Of a stretch of 64,000 bases of DNA, positions 8,839 to 18,035 are shown one piece after another. Position 1 is the stretch's first letter. Each line of letters begins with the position of its first letter. The stretch comes from CAWCAW01 sp963714125 (lineage in GTDB: Bacteria; Actinomycetota; Acidimicrobiia; Acidimicrobiales; UBA8190), in NCBI GenBank assembly GCA_963714125.1, contig OY970234.1:3100001-3164000 (forward strand), in the 5' to 3' direction. A model generated the notes under the pieces. That model saw nothing but the letters and a program-made list of their open reading frames with translations, was not told where the DNA came from and did no database searches. Both the position numbers and the translations under genes were made by a program.

Positions 8839-9744
8839 ATGATCGAAAAGCCCGTTGATACGGTAACCAAGGTGACCTCCGTCTCGGCACCCCAGCCGGG
8901 CAATCCCGAACCTGGCCATCGCGAGTCGAACAGGGTCGAGCCCAGCAGCCTCGATCTGCCTCACCCCACCGTCGATGTCGAAGCGGTGACACTGACCGAC
9001 GTGTCCGTGCGCTTCGGGAATTTCGAGGCCGTGCGCAAAGTGACCCTTCCCCTGGCGGCACGCCGGGTGACGGCGCTGGTGGGCCCATCGGGATGCGGCA
9101 AGACAACCATCTTGCGGGCCATCAACCGCATGCACGACCGGTCCGGAGGGGTCGTCAAAGGATCGGTCCGGCTCGGCGACCTCGACGTCTACGCGTCGAG
9201 CACCCAACCGGAACTGGTGCGTTCCAAGATCGGCATGGTCTTCCAGCGTCCGAATCCCTTTCCGACCATGAGCATCATCGACAACGTCGTCTCGGGACTG
9301 CGCTTCAACGGGGTCCGCAACAAGGCCATCTTGAAAGACGCCGCTGAGTCCGCTCTCCGCCACGCCGCGCTGTGGGAGACGGTCAAGGACAGGTTGGGAC
9401 AGCCGGCCATCAAACTTTCGGGGGGACAACAGCAGCGGCTGTGCATTGCTCGAGCTCTGGCGGTGGAACCTGAGGTCTTGTTGATGGACGAACCGTGTTC
9501 GGCCCTCGACCCCGTGTCGACGGCGCAGATCGAGGAACTCATCGTCAAGCTCTCGTCCGAAATGGCCATTGGGTTGGTAACGCACAACATGTTTCAAGCC
9601 ACCCGGGTGTCTGACTTCACCGCCGTGTTCCTCCTCGGCGACAGCGGCGTCGGCGAGCTGGTGGAGTTTGGCCCCACCACGCAAGTGTTCGAATCGCCGT
9701 CAGACCCCCGCACCGAGGCCTACGTCACCGGCAAGGTGGGCTAG
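8839..9744 (+). CDS. pstB: Phosphate ABC transporter ATPase PstB
   Basis: ATPase that powers PstCA, 301 residues, peripheral on the cytoplasmic face. The ATG at 8839 is chosen because AAGAAGGAG lies just upstream; the open frame extends back into pstA, but those residues are not PstB-like. Walker A GPSGCGKTT is at 82-90, the Q-loop within MVFQRPNPFP, the signature LSGGQQQR from 193, Walker B LLMDEP around 214-219, and the H-loop in VTHN. The first 45 residues form a Pro/Ser/Glu-rich extension longer than in typical 250-residue PstB. No phoU follows in this operon. Confidence 0.94.
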   Translation: MIEKPVDTVTKVTSVSAPQPGNPEPGHRESNRVEPSSLDLPHPTVDVEAVTLTDVSVRFGNFEAVRKVTLPLAARRVTALVGPSGCGKTTILRAINRMHDRSGGVVKGSVRLGDLDVYASSTQPELVRSKIGMVFQRPNPFPTMSIIDNVVSGLRFNGVRNKAILKDAAESALRHAALWETVKDRLGQPAIKLSGGQQQRLCIARALAVEPEVLLMDEPCSALDPVSTAQIEELIVKLSSEMAIGLVTHNMFQATRVSDFTAVFLLGDSGVGELVEFGPTTQVFESPSDPRTEAYVTGKVG

Positions 9745-9859
9745 CTCCCTGCTTTATCACTAGAAATGGTGGTAAATGTGGGGCGTTTGAAGAACAACGA
9801 GCAGTGGTAGAACACTTCGAGATTCAAAACGCATAAAAGCCAAACAAAAGGGAGCGCCT

Positions 9860-10834
9860 GTGCCTAACGATGTCACTTCTGTTCATTCTGAGCGGTCCGG
9901 ACCCCGCTCCCGCCGCAGGTTGCGGTCAGTAATGCTGCTCTCCGCGCTCGGCGTCGGGGCCGCCGCCATGATCGGCGTCGTTCCCGCCGGTGCGACGACA
10001 CCGACTCCCACCGGTTACTGGGAGATCGGAAACAACGGTGCCCTGTGGAGTATCGCGGGCGCACAAACGGTCACGGCAACGGTCAACGGCATCACCGGGC
10101 CGATCGGGGCACCCATCTCGGTGGCACCAACCGCGCACATCGTGGGAATTGCCAGCACGACGGATGGCAAGGGCTACTGGGCGGTCGACGCCAACGGTGG
10201 CGTCTATGCCTACGGCGATGCCCAGTACTACGGGTCACTGCCGGCACTGCACGTGAAGCCCAGCCAACCAATCGTGGGCATCGTGAGCACGCCCAGCAAC
10301 GGTGGATACTGGCTGGTGGCCGCGGACGGTGGCATCTTCACCTTCGGTAACGCCGCCTACGCCGGTTCACTGCCGGCCAAGGGCGTCAAGGTGACCAACA
10401 TCGTCGGCATTTCGACCACGGCCAGTGGCTTGGGCTACTGGTTGGTGGGCAGTGACGGCGGCGTGTTTGCCTTCGGCACCGCCGCATACTCGGGCTCCGT
10501 GTACTCGAAGACGGGCGCGGCGGCTGCTTCACCGGTCGTCGGGATCACCGCCTCGTCCGTCGGCACCGGATATCTGTTGGCTGAGAGCGATGGCGCCGTA
10601 TTCGCATTCGGCACGCCGTACTTCGGTGGTTCGCCCCTGCTGTCAGGTGTAGCCGGAGCGCCCATGGTTGCCATCAACTACACACCCGACGGCCTCGGCT
10701 ACTGGGTCGTGGGATCCGACGGTGGCGTGTTTTCCTACGGCGACGCCAAGTACTTCGGATCGGTCCCCGGTGAGCTCTTGAACACCGGCGTGACCAACTC
10801 AACACCGATCGTCGGTTTCGCACCGACGCTCTAA
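9860..10834 (+). CDS. Secreted protein with six GYW-type repeats
   Basis: 324 residues from GTG, with AAAAGGGAG just upstream. An Arg-rich start and hydrophobic stretch ending near VPAGA form a signal peptide. The mature part is almost entirely repeats of about 45-50 residues of the form GYWLVxxDGGxFxFGxAxYxGS; I count six (GYWEIG, GYWAVD, GYWLVA, GYWLVG, GYLLAE, GYWVVG). Such repeats are common in secreted actinobacterial proteins and probably form a beta-propeller; that fold is inference. No catalytic domain or anchor is seen. It lies 115 bases after pstB in a relatively AT-rich gap, so it may have its own promoter or belong to the phosphate response. Confidence 0.8.
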   Translation: MPNDVTSVHSERSGPRSRRRLRSVMLLSALGVGAAAMIGVVPAGATTPTPTGYWEIGNNGALWSIAGAQTVTATVNGITGPIGAPISVAPTAHIVGIASTTDGKGYWAVDANGGVYAYGDAQYYGSLPALHVKPSQPIVGIVSTPSNGGYWLVAADGGIFTFGNAAYAGSLPAKGVKVTNIVGISTTASGLGYWLVGSDGGVFAFGTAAYSGSVYSKTGAAAASPVVGITASSVGTGYLLAESDGAVFAFGTPYFGGSPLLSGVAGAPMVAINYTPDGLGYWVVGSDGGVFSYGDAKYFGSVPGELLNTGVTNSTPIVGFAPTL

Positions 10835-10859
10835 CACCGGGGGCTTACCCCCATCGCCC

Positions 10860-10899
10860 AACGGCCGACGGCCGACCCTCCGGGGTCCCGTCGGCCGTT
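10860..10899 (+). terminator. Strong nested hairpin terminator
   Basis: AACGGCCGACGG (10860-10871) pairs perfectly with CCGTCGGCCGTT (10888-10899). Inside it GACCC (10874-10878) pairs with GGGTC (10883-10887) around a TCCG loop. It starts 25 bases after the GYW-repeat gene and faces the convergent dioxygenase gene, so it may serve both strands. No T tract. Confidence 0.8.
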
Positions 10900-10939
10900 G
10901 TCGCGTCAGCGCGCCGATCAAAGGCAGCGGGGCCCAGGG

Positions 10940-12142
10940 TCAGTGCAGCGCGTCGGCGTGTTGCACGTGCCCCGCATCGCGGGTGAACAGCACGTCGTTG
11001 TAGCCTTGCCCGGGGCCGACCATCTCGAAGGTCAGCGGCGGTACGAACGACAGATAGAGCGCCCGTCGTCCACTGGCGCCTGGGTCTGTCGGGGCCGGAG
11101 CGGCGTGGAGCGTATGGCCGAAATGCACGGTGACGTCACCGGGCTCAGTGGTAAGGGCAACGACAGGCACCATGGCGGCGTGTCGTGGGCCGGGAAGTCG
11201 AGATGTCCCTCGATGCGAACCGGCGATCATGTGCAGCTGCCCGGCAGCCTCGTTGGCCGAGTCGAGTTGGATGCCGACGTTGAGCATGGGGCATTTCACC
11301 GAGTGTCCGCCCATACCGCAGTCGCGGTGCCACGGAAGGTCGACAAGACCTTCGCTCGCACCCGGCACCTTGATCACGACGCCATTGCCGTCGAGACGGT
11401 CGTGGGCGTCGCGTAACTCGCTGCCGCCAAACCCGGCGATCCGCGCCAAGCGCGCATCGGCGCCAAGCGCGGCGATGCGCGCCGATTGATCGTTCAGGTA
11501 GTTGACTCGACAGCACACGTCCTGACCATCGACTTTCGTCCACCACGATCGACGATCATCGGGTTTCGCCTTGGCCACCGCCTCGGACACGTCGGCACCC
11601 AGCGCGTCGATCTCGTCTGTGGTCATGACGCCTCTCAGGTGAACGAACCCGGTCCGGTGCAAGAAGTCGGTTATCTGCTCGTCGGAGTCGTCCAGGGTGA
11701 ACGTCCGAGCCAAGTCAACGGGGCGACCGTCGGCATCGTTCACGCTCGGAGGATTGTCGATGTCATACAGCGCTTGTCCGTCGAAGGCCGCTCGCAGCGC
11801 TGGCTCCCAGCGGGCCAGCTGGCCGAAATCACCCTTGGTGACCGAGATCTCCTCCGCGTAAAGAAGCGCGAACGAGGACTTCAGTTCCCACGCAAACGCG
11901 CACCACGTCGGCCCGGACAGCTCGACGATCGTGTCGGCGAGATCGCTCCCCCGCTGGATCGCAAACGTGTGGCCGCGCGGGACATAGGTGAAGGCGTCGC
12001 CACCAGTGAGCACGAACGCCAAGGGTTTCATCACGCGGGTATCGGCGTCGGAGAACACGGGGCCGCAGCTTTCGAGCGCGGCCGGCAAGGTAGTCAAGTG
12101 AAAATGGTCGAAGTCAATGGACCCGAATCGCTCGCCAGGCAT
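10940..12142 (-). CDS. Phytanoyl-CoA dioxygenase (PhyH)-like protein
   Basis: Probable Fe(II)/2-oxoglutarate-dependent oxygenase, 400 residues. The C-terminal half is PhyH-like: FLHRTGFVHLRGVMT opens the fold, WHRDCGMGG supplies the H-x-D metal pair, and VHFGHTLHAAP probably holds the distal His. The N-terminal 150 residues form an unassigned domain. I prefer the ATG at 12142 because the 34 residues upstream (open to 12244) are Arg-rich and unlike the rest. It is transcribed divergently from a cytochrome P450, so the two oxygenases may act on the same hydrophobic substrate; this is inference. Confidence 0.78.
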   Translation of the reverse strand: MPGERFGSIDFDHFHLTTLPAALESCGPVFSDADTRVMKPLAFVLTGGDAFTYVPRGHTFAIQRGSDLADTIVELSGPTWCAFAWELKSSFALLYAEEISVTKGDFGQLARWEPALRAAFDGQALYDIDNPPSVNDADGRPVDLARTFTLDDSDEQITDFLHRTGFVHLRGVMTTDEIDALGADVSEAVAKAKPDDRRSWWTKVDGQDVCCRVNYLNDQSARIAALGADARLARIAGFGGSELRDAHDRLDGNGVVIKVPGASEGLVDLPWHRDCGMGGHSVKCPMLNVGIQLDSANEAAGQLHMIAGSHRGTSRLPGPRHAAMVPVVALTTEPGDVTVHFGHTLHAAPAPTDPGASGRRALYLSFVPPLTFEMVGPGQGYNDVLFTRDAGHVQHADALH

Positions 12143-12200
12143 GACTCCAAGGTAGTCGCCGGCCGCCCTCGGGACCGACGGCACGCCGGGCCTCGCCGAC

Positions 12201-12231
12201 TTGCCGCCGTCGATGGCCGCCCTGCGATAAT
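12201..12231 (+). promoter_or_regulatory. Candidate promoter for the cytochrome P450 gene
   Basis: TTGCCG (12201-12206) and GATAAT (12226-12231) resemble -35 and -10 elements with a 19-base spacer, slightly long. They lie 36 bases before the P450 start in the gap between divergent oxygenase genes. Confidence 0.4.
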
Positions 12232-12267
12232 GGCGCCTCGTCACATCGGAAGCGTGGGGAGCCTGTC

Positions 12268-13512
12268 ATGAGCCACTCGGATCCTCGGGGGAACATCTTC
12301 ATCGACAACACCGCCTACGCCGATCAGGCGTATTGGCACGCCGTGGCTGCCGAGTTGCGAGCGCAAGCCCCGGTGCTACGGATCGATGAAGAGGGCCACG
12401 CACCGTTTTGGGCCCTCACTCGCCATGAGGACGTCTTTGCGGTGTCCCGGGACAATGAGCACTTCCTCAATACCCGAAACTCGGTCCTCGGTCCTGACGC
12501 CCAGCTCGAGTTTCTCACCACCATCGGCATCGAGCCCAACACCCTCATCCACATGGACGGCGACGAGCACCGCAGTCACCGCGAACTCGCCAACGACTGG
12601 TTCCGGCCCCGCGCCGTCTCCAAACGCCAGCCCCGCGTCGACGCCATCGCTGATGAGTTCGTCGAGAAGTTCCGCCAGCTCGACGGCACCTGCGACATCG
12701 CCCAAGACATTGCCGTGCCCTTCACCCTGCATGTGATCATGGACATCTTCGGGGTTCCCGCCGAGGACGAGCCGATCATGCTCAAGTTGACCCAGGGGAT
12801 CTTCGGGGCCGCCGACCCTGAGTATCTCGGTGATCTCAGTGACCCGATGGCACTGCTCACCGACACCATCAGTCAGTTCGAGGAGTACTTCAGCGAGCTT
12901 TCGGCGCAGCGCCGAGCGCATCCGACCGACGACCTGGCCAGCGTGCTGGCCAATGGCGAGGTCAACGGCTGCCCCATGGACCGCAATGCCAGCCTCTGGT
13001 ACTACACCATCGTGGCCACGGCGGGACATGACACGACGTCCTACGCGTTGGCCGGCGGTCTGGAGGCGCTGCTGCGCCACCCCGATCAAGTGGCCCAGCT
13101 GCAAAACGATCCGACCCTGATCAATATCGCCGTCGACGAGATGATCCGCTGGACCTCCCCGGTACGGCAGTTTCTGCGCTACCTCACCGAACCGGCCACG
13201 CTGTCGGGCGTCGAGGTTCCGGCCGGCGATCGCGTGCTGCTCTCTTACCCCTCGGCCAATCGTGACGAGCGGGTTTTCACAGACGCCATGGAATTCGACG
13301 CATTACGTTCCAATGCCAACCGGATGATCGCTTTCGGCGGGGGCGAGCATTTCTGTCTGGGTTCCACCTTCGCCCGGCGCGAGCTGCGCACGTTCCTACC
13401 CCGATTGCTGGCCGCTGTCGACACCATCGAGATCGACGGAGACCCGCAGTGGGCGGAGACGAACTTCGTAGGGGGCGTCAAGCACCTCCCTGTCAGCGCC
13501 ACGTTTCGCTAG
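12268..13512 (+). CDS. Cytochrome P450 monooxygenase
   Basis: Heme-thiolate monooxygenase, soluble bacterial type, 414 residues. The I-helix oxygen-activation motif AGHDTT is near residue 252, the K-helix ExxR is EMIR at 291-294, and the heme loop FGGGEHFCLG places the heme-ligand Cys at 363. ATG at 12268 has GGGGAG upstream. It is divergent from the PhyH-like gene and needs external ferredoxin and reductase, neither of which is in this window. Substrate unknown; a lipid, steroid or terpenoid would suit the nearby Baeyer-Villiger enzyme, SDR and thioesterase. Confidence 0.93.
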   Translation: MSHSDPRGNIFIDNTAYADQAYWHAVAAELRAQAPVLRIDEEGHAPFWALTRHEDVFAVSRDNEHFLNTRNSVLGPDAQLEFLTTIGIEPNTLIHMDGDEHRSHRELANDWFRPRAVSKRQPRVDAIADEFVEKFRQLDGTCDIAQDIAVPFTLHVIMDIFGVPAEDEPIMLKLTQGIFGAADPEYLGDLSDPMALLTDTISQFEEYFSELSAQRRAHPTDDLASVLANGEVNGCPMDRNASLWYYTIVATAGHDTTSYALAGGLEALLRHPDQVAQLQNDPTLINIAVDEMIRWTSPVRQFLRYLTEPATLSGVEVPAGDRVLLSYPSANRDERVFTDAMEFDALRSNANRMIAFGGGEHFCLGSTFARRELRTFLPRLLAAVDTIEIDGDPQWAETNFVGGVKHLPVSATFR

Positions 13513-13526
13513 CCGCGAGGCCAGGC

Positions 13527-13568
13527 GTGAGCTGACCGCGCCGCCGTTAGCTCACCGTGGCGGCGCGG
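13527..13568. terminator. Overlapping inverted repeats between convergent genes (bidirectional terminator candidate)
   Basis: CCGCGCCGCC (13536-13545) pairs with GGCGGCGCGG (13559-13568). GTGAGCT (13527-13533) pairs with AGCTCAC (13549-13555). The two stems interleave and cannot form together. They sit between the P450 stop (13512) and the thioesterase stop (13547-13549), whose end they overlap. Confidence 0.5.
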
Positions 13569-14359
13569 GCGTAGACGAGCGTTGTCACCCGGTCTACAGA
13601 AGTGTCGACCAGCTCGACTTGGATCGGTGCACCCGGATCAGAACCGAGCAAGCGGGTCCTGGTACGTACGGGGCCAACACGGGCTTGGGCCAGGTAGCGA
13701 ATATCCAGATCGGTCACCACCGCCGGCACATCGAACTGCGCTGACACGAGGTCCTCGGCCGCCGCTTCGGCCAGTAAGGCCACCAGAGCACCTTGCAGTG
13801 TGCCGGCCGGGTTTCTGAGGCCAGGCGTTACCGTCAACTGCGCGACACCGGCGGCGGCGTCGAGAACCTCGATGCCGGCTTCCTCGCGCAATGGGAGAGA
13901 CAAGGAGCCCGCACGGCCGAACATGCGGCTGGCGTTGGCGCCTGACACCTGCGGTTTGGGCGGATCACCCTCGCGCCGGGCCAGTTTGGCGAATCCGATG
14001 GCACCGGTGGCCACCGGCGCGTCGTCGTCGCCGGTGATCTCGGCCGTGGCCGTTACCGACCGCCGGCCGGCGCGCACAATGGTGCCGGTGGCGGTGATGC
14101 ACGAGGGGGCGGGAATCAAGCGCATCCGCACCGACATGTCCGACGTCAGGGCCCATGCGTCGGGGTCGTTATCGGCCACGACGCCGGCGACGGCGTCGAT
14201 GAGAAACGCCACCACGCTGGCCCGCACCACTCCATGACGCAGGACCTGGGCCGGAGGCTCCAAGGTCAGGATCAGTTGGCCCTCGGTGTACTGGGCCCGT
14301 ACGCCGAGGCGGCCGACGAGATGTAACCCGTCCGGAAAGAAATCCGTCATGGCGCCCAA
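13547..14359 (-). CDS. Tandem hotdog-fold thioesterase-like protein (PaaI type)
   Basis: 270 residues with two hotdog-like halves. The first has HGVVRASVVAFLIDAVAGV in place of the usual active-site helix, and the second has NPAGTLQGALVALLAEAAAE, close to the PaaI/acyl-CoA thioesterase motif. It may hydrolyse acyl-CoA thioesters. ATG at 14359 is the longest choice; the ATG at 14350 is equally possible. It lies 18 bases after the cyclase-ATPase gene and is the last gene of the minus-strand run that begins with the Baeyer-Villiger monooxygenase, which supports a role in clearing or activating CoA intermediates. Confidence 0.75.
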   Translation of the reverse strand: MGAMTDFFPDGLHLVGRLGVRAQYTEGQLILTLEPPAQVLRHGVVRASVVAFLIDAVAGVVADNDPDAWALTSDMSVRMRLIPAPSCITATGTIVRAGRRSVTATAEITGDDDAPVATGAIGFAKLARREGDPPKPQVSGANASRMFGRAGSLSLPLREEAGIEVLDAAAGVAQLTVTPGLRNPAGTLQGALVALLAEAAAEDLVSAQFDVPAVVTDLDIRYLAQARVGPVRTRTRLLGSDPGAPIQVELVDTSVDRVTTLVYARAATVS

Positions 14360-14377
14360 GCCTGGATTATGGAGCCC

Positions 14378-17140
14378 TTAGGCATCGGCGCCGTCACGGT
14401 CCAGTGTCAGCGCCAGATCAAACGCTTCGTCAAAACTCATGGCCATCCCGAGCGAGTGCCAACGGTTGAACTCCGTCTCACCGATGACAGCGCGGCCCGC
14501 TTCCATGCTCGACGTTCGCATGTCGTCATAGTACAAGAGCCACCGTTGCCCGATTTGGTCCAGGTACGACTGCGCCACACCGTGAAGACGAGCGGCGCGT
14601 GGCCATCGACCCCGGTCCCCGTCGATAGTGGCGATGCCAAGCATGGTGTAGGCAATGCCAAACCGATCACCATTACGCCGACAGATGTGGAGTGCGTCGT
14701 ACAGCATCGACGTGGCACTGGAGAGATCGCCTTCGGCCCTGGCGATAATGCCCAGGTTGATCGATATGTGGTACAGGTGCAGACCGGCAAGCTCCTGGGC
14801 GGCGGCGGCTTTCTCCAAATGCCATCGAGCTTTGGCCACGTCGCCATCGTCGAGCGCGTGCATTCCCGCCGTGTTGTGAATATCGGCAGTGAAGAACAAG
14901 TTGCCGCCACGTTCGGCACACGCACTGGCTTCGGCGAAGAAGGATGCCGTCTGGGAAGGTGCGGCCATCCTGCTCGCCATGGCACACAGGCTCACCGTCA
15001 CCACCAACACCGTGTCATCGTCGAGGAGGCGCGCCCTGTCCAGGTTCTGGATCCCGAGACGGTACGCGTCTTCGTACTCACCGCTGAAATACTGGGTCCC
15101 TCCCAAAGCCACCTGGGCCAAGATCGTCAGCCGTTCGTCATCCACGTCCGCAGCCATCTCGACGGCTCGCTCGCCAAATCGGCGGGCCGTAGCGAGGTCC
15201 ACGGCTCGGGCCATCACGGCGCCGGCGATGGTGGCTTCGAGTACCAAGGCAGGATCGACCCCGTCATGAGCCATATCCAGGGCCGGTATATACAAGGGGA
15301 GAACTTCCCCCACCCGGGAACGAGCCGACCAGAACAGACGAAGGGCCACCGCAAAGCGCAGCACGATCTCCGCTTTGTCCTCCCCAGCGGCATGTTCGAT
15401 GGCCCGCTTGAGGTTGGCTTCGTCTTTTGTCAGCAACGCCAGCCACACGGGCTGACTGCGGCCATGAAGATGATCGACCGCCTCCTCGGCGAGTGACAAG
15501 AAGTAGAGGCAATGTGCCGTGGCCACTCGGCGCGCCTCGTCACCTTCTCCTCTCACCAAGAGTTCAGCCGCGAACTGCCGAATAGTTTCGAGCATGCGAT
15601 AGCGCAAGCTGCCGTCCGACGGTTCTGCCACCACGAGGCTCTTGTCGACGAGTGATCCGAGCAGGTCCATCACATCGAAAGATTCGATGCCGTCAAGTCC
15701 ACATACGGCTCGGGCCGCGGGCAGGTCGAACCCGTCGATGAAGACCGACAGCCGCCGCAATACGCTCTGTTCGCGCTCGTCGAGCAGCGAATACGACCAG
15801 TCGACGGTGGCCCGCAGCGTCTGTTGACGCTCTAGGGCACTGCGGCTGCCACCGGTCAGAAGGCTGAAGCGCTGGTCCAAGAGACTGTGCAGTTCGGCCA
15901 GAGGCAATGAACGAAGGCGCGCCGCGGCGAGTTCGATGGCTAACGGCATGCCGTCGAGGCGCCGGCACGTCGACACAACCAGGCGCACCGTGACAGGGTC
16001 GGACTCGAGCTCGACCCCTTGCGATCTGGCTCGTGCCACGAACAGAGCCACGGCATCGGAGTCCTCGAATACCGCCGGCGACGCGTCATCGGAGCGCGGC
16101 AGCGACAACGACGGCACCCGGTAGATGGTCTCGCCATTGATGCCCAGGGGTTCTCGGCTCGTGGTCAACACCCGAGTGTTCGGGCAGCTGCGAACGATGG
16201 CGTCGATGACCTGAGCACAGGCGTCTATGACGTGTTCACAGTTGTCGAACACCAGGAACATGTCCTGTTGCCCGATAGTCGCCGTCAGCGCATCCACTGC
16301 TGATTCTGCCGATCGATCGCCGAAGCCGATCGCTTGGGCCAGTGCCGATGCAACCGCATGCGGATCGGAGATCGGGGCCAACTCGACGAGCCAGACACCG
16401 TCACCGCACGAACCCACCAGATCGGCGGCGACCCGCAGGGCGAGCCGCGTCTTGCCCGATCCACCCGCCCCTGCCAACGTGACCAGACGCGACGTGGCCA
16501 CGAGCTCGGTCACCTCCTTGAGCTCGTATTGGCGTCCGATGAACGGTGCCGGTTGCGAGGGCAGATTGTGAGCGAGACGGGCCCGATCGAGGCTGGCGAT
16601 GGCTGGGAAATCGCCCTCGAGCCCGGGTGCCTCCAACTGGTAGATGCGCTCGGCCCGACCCAGGTCCTTGAGACGATGCAAACCGAGGTCGCGCAAGCTC
16701 GCATCGCCGGGTAGAGAGTTGGCCACCAACGCCGCCGCCGTCTCCGAAAGGAGGATCTGCCCGCCGTGGGCCACGGCCGCCACCCGGGCGGCGCGATGGA
16801 TGTCCAAACCGACCAGCCCGGTGGCAGTTTCAGACGCTTCGCCGGCATGGAGCCCCATGCGCACGCGCACGCGTTCGCCTGCTGACCACTCATGAGCGTC
16901 GAGGGATCGCTGGATGGCGATAGTGGCGGCCACACACGCGCCGGGCGATGCGAACACGGCGAAGAACCCGTCGCCTTGAGTGCTTACCTCTCGACCGTCA
17001 TGAGTGCGCAGCTCGGAGCGCACCAGGGCGTGATGGTCCTCAAGCGCGGCCGCGTAAGCGGTGCCACCCAGGCGGCTCAGCATGCGGGTCGAGCCCTCGA
17101 TGTCGGTGAAGAGGAAGGTGAGTGTTTCCGTGACGCTCAG
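14378..17140 (-). CDS. Cyclase-domain/NB-ARC-type ATPase regulator with TPR-like C-terminus, probable non-AUG start
   Basis: A class III cyclase domain is followed by a STAND/NB-ARC ATPase and a helical repeat region, a plan shared with LuxR/AfsR-like actinobacterial regulators, though no C-terminal HTH is seen. The usual N-terminal motif TFLFTDIEGST is present in frame but lies upstream of the first ATG (17083). Between it and an in-frame TAG the only near-cognate start I see is CTG at 17140-17138. From there the protein has 920 residues with candidate metal sites Asp13 and Asp57, Walker A GAGGSGKT at 224-231 and an FDNCEHV Walker B. It lies 15 bases after the amidohydrolase stop, inside a catabolic gene run, so it may regulate that run. 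Confidence 0.82.
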   Translation of the reverse strand: MSVTETLTFLFTDIEGSTRMLSRLGGTAYAAALEDHHALVRSELRTHDGREVSTQGDGFFAVFASPGACVAATIAIQRSLDAHEWSAGERVRVRMGLHAGEASETATGLVGLDIHRAARVAAVAHGGQILLSETAAALVANSLPGDASLRDLGLHRLKDLGRAERIYQLEAPGLEGDFPAIASLDRARLAHNLPSQPAPFIGRQYELKEVTELVATSRLVTLAGAGGSGKTRLALRVAADLVGSCGDGVWLVELAPISDPHAVASALAQAIGFGDRSAESAVDALTATIGQQDMFLVFDNCEHVIDACAQVIDAIVRSCPNTRVLTTSREPLGINGETIYRVPSLSLPRSDDASPAVFEDSDAVALFVARARSQGVELESDPVTVRLVVSTCRRLDGMPLAIELAAARLRSLPLAELHSLLDQRFSLLTGGSRSALERQQTLRATVDWSYSLLDEREQSVLRRLSVFIDGFDLPAARAVCGLDGIESFDVMDLLGSLVDKSLVVAEPSDGSLRYRMLETIRQFAAELLVRGEGDEARRVATAHCLYFLSLAEEAVDHLHGRSQPVWLALLTKDEANLKRAIEHAAGEDKAEIVLRFAVALRLFWSARSRVGEVLPLYIPALDMAHDGVDPALVLEATIAGAVMARAVDLATARRFGERAVEMAADVDDERLTILAQVALGGTQYFSGEYEDAYRLGIQNLDRARLLDDDTVLVVTVSLCAMASRMAAPSQTASFFAEASACAERGGNLFFTADIHNTAGMHALDDGDVAKARWHLEKAAAAQELAGLHLYHISINLGIIARAEGDLSSATSMLYDALHICRRNGDRFGIAYTMLGIATIDGDRGRWPRAARLHGVAQSYLDQIGQRWLLYYDDMRTSSMEAGRAVIGETEFNRWHSLGMAMSFDEAFDLALTLDRDGADA

Positions 17141-17155
17141 CGTAGCGACGCCGGC

Positions 17156-18022
17156 CTAACAGCGATAGATCCGCTCGGCGTTGGCGGCAAAGAGCTTGTG
17201 GCGCGCCTCGTCTCCCAAACCACTCGTAATGGCGTTGAACGCGGCGTAGAGCTCGTCGAAGGTGCCGCCCATCGAATCGACCGGGAAGTTGCTGGCAAAC
17301 ATGCAGCGGTCGACGCTGAAGGCTTCGATGGCGTATTCGAGCCACGGAGCCAGGACGTCGACGCTCATGGACCGAAACGGCATGGCCAGACCCGAGAGCT
17401 TGCACAGGACGTTGTCGCCGAGGCCGGCCAGCGCGTCGATGCCGACTTGCCACAATGCACGTTCCTCTTCGGTATTGGAACGGGGCCAACCGGTGTGTTC
17501 GACCACGACGACAAGGTCAGCAAATCCGCCCAGCTGCCGCGCCGCCGCCTCGAGCTGGTCGGGGTGCGTCATCAACTCGAAAACGAGGTTGCGTTCCGCC
17601 AAGGCGTGAAGCACGGCCGGATCGGGCAGCGGCCCTCCCATGGGTCCCATGGGTCGAACACCTCTGAAGCGCGCGGCGGTCATCTGCTCGTCGATGACCT
17701 CGATGGACTGCGCCACCGAGTCGGTGGGCGGTAGGCCGCCCACGATGGCAGCGACAGGGCCGCTTGTCGGTGCATGGCGATCGAGCTCGATGGTCTCGTC
17801 GATGCAATGGCGACCGGTGGCGGCGGCAACATTGATGATCTTCTCGACATTCCACCCCGATGCTTCGGACTGATAGGTATCGATATCGAAGCGGCGGCAC
17901 ATCCTGGTGGCGTCACCGAAGCCCAGATGTTGGGGGTTGGCCAGGTACGGGTACCAGTCGGTGCGGGCCGGGTCCCACAGGTGGATGTGGGCGTCGACGA
18001 CGCGCGTCGGCCGGGCGGTCAT
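17156..18022 (-). CDS. Amidohydrolase-2 family metal-dependent hydrolase
   Basis: 288 residues from the ATG at 18022, with GGAG 6 bases upstream. The open frame extends further back, but over the preceding SDR gene. The TIM-barrel amidohydrolase start DAHIHLWDP gives the H-x-H metal pair (His12, His14), and the C-terminal ASNFPVD holds the conserved Asp. The family includes lactonases and decarboxylases such as L-fuconolactone hydrolase-like enzymes. Lying 13 bases after the SDR and downstream of a Baeyer-Villiger monooxygenase, it is a good candidate to open the lactone or ester made by that enzyme; this is inference from context. Confidence 0.87.
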   Translation of the reverse strand: MTARPTRVVDAHIHLWDPARTDWYPYLANPQHLGFGDATRMCRRFDIDTYQSEASGWNVEKIINVAAATGRHCIDETIELDRHAPTSGPVAAIVGGLPPTDSVAQSIEVIDEQMTAARFRGVRPMGPMGGPLPDPAVLHALAERNLVFELMTHPDQLEAAARQLGGFADLVVVVEHTGWPRSNTEEERALWQVGIDALAGLGDNVLCKLSGLAMPFRSMSVDVLAPWLEYAIEAFSVDRCMFASNFPVDSMGGTFDELYAAFNAITSGLGDEARHKLFAANAERIYRC

Positions 18023-18035
18023 CGGGTCTCCGTGG

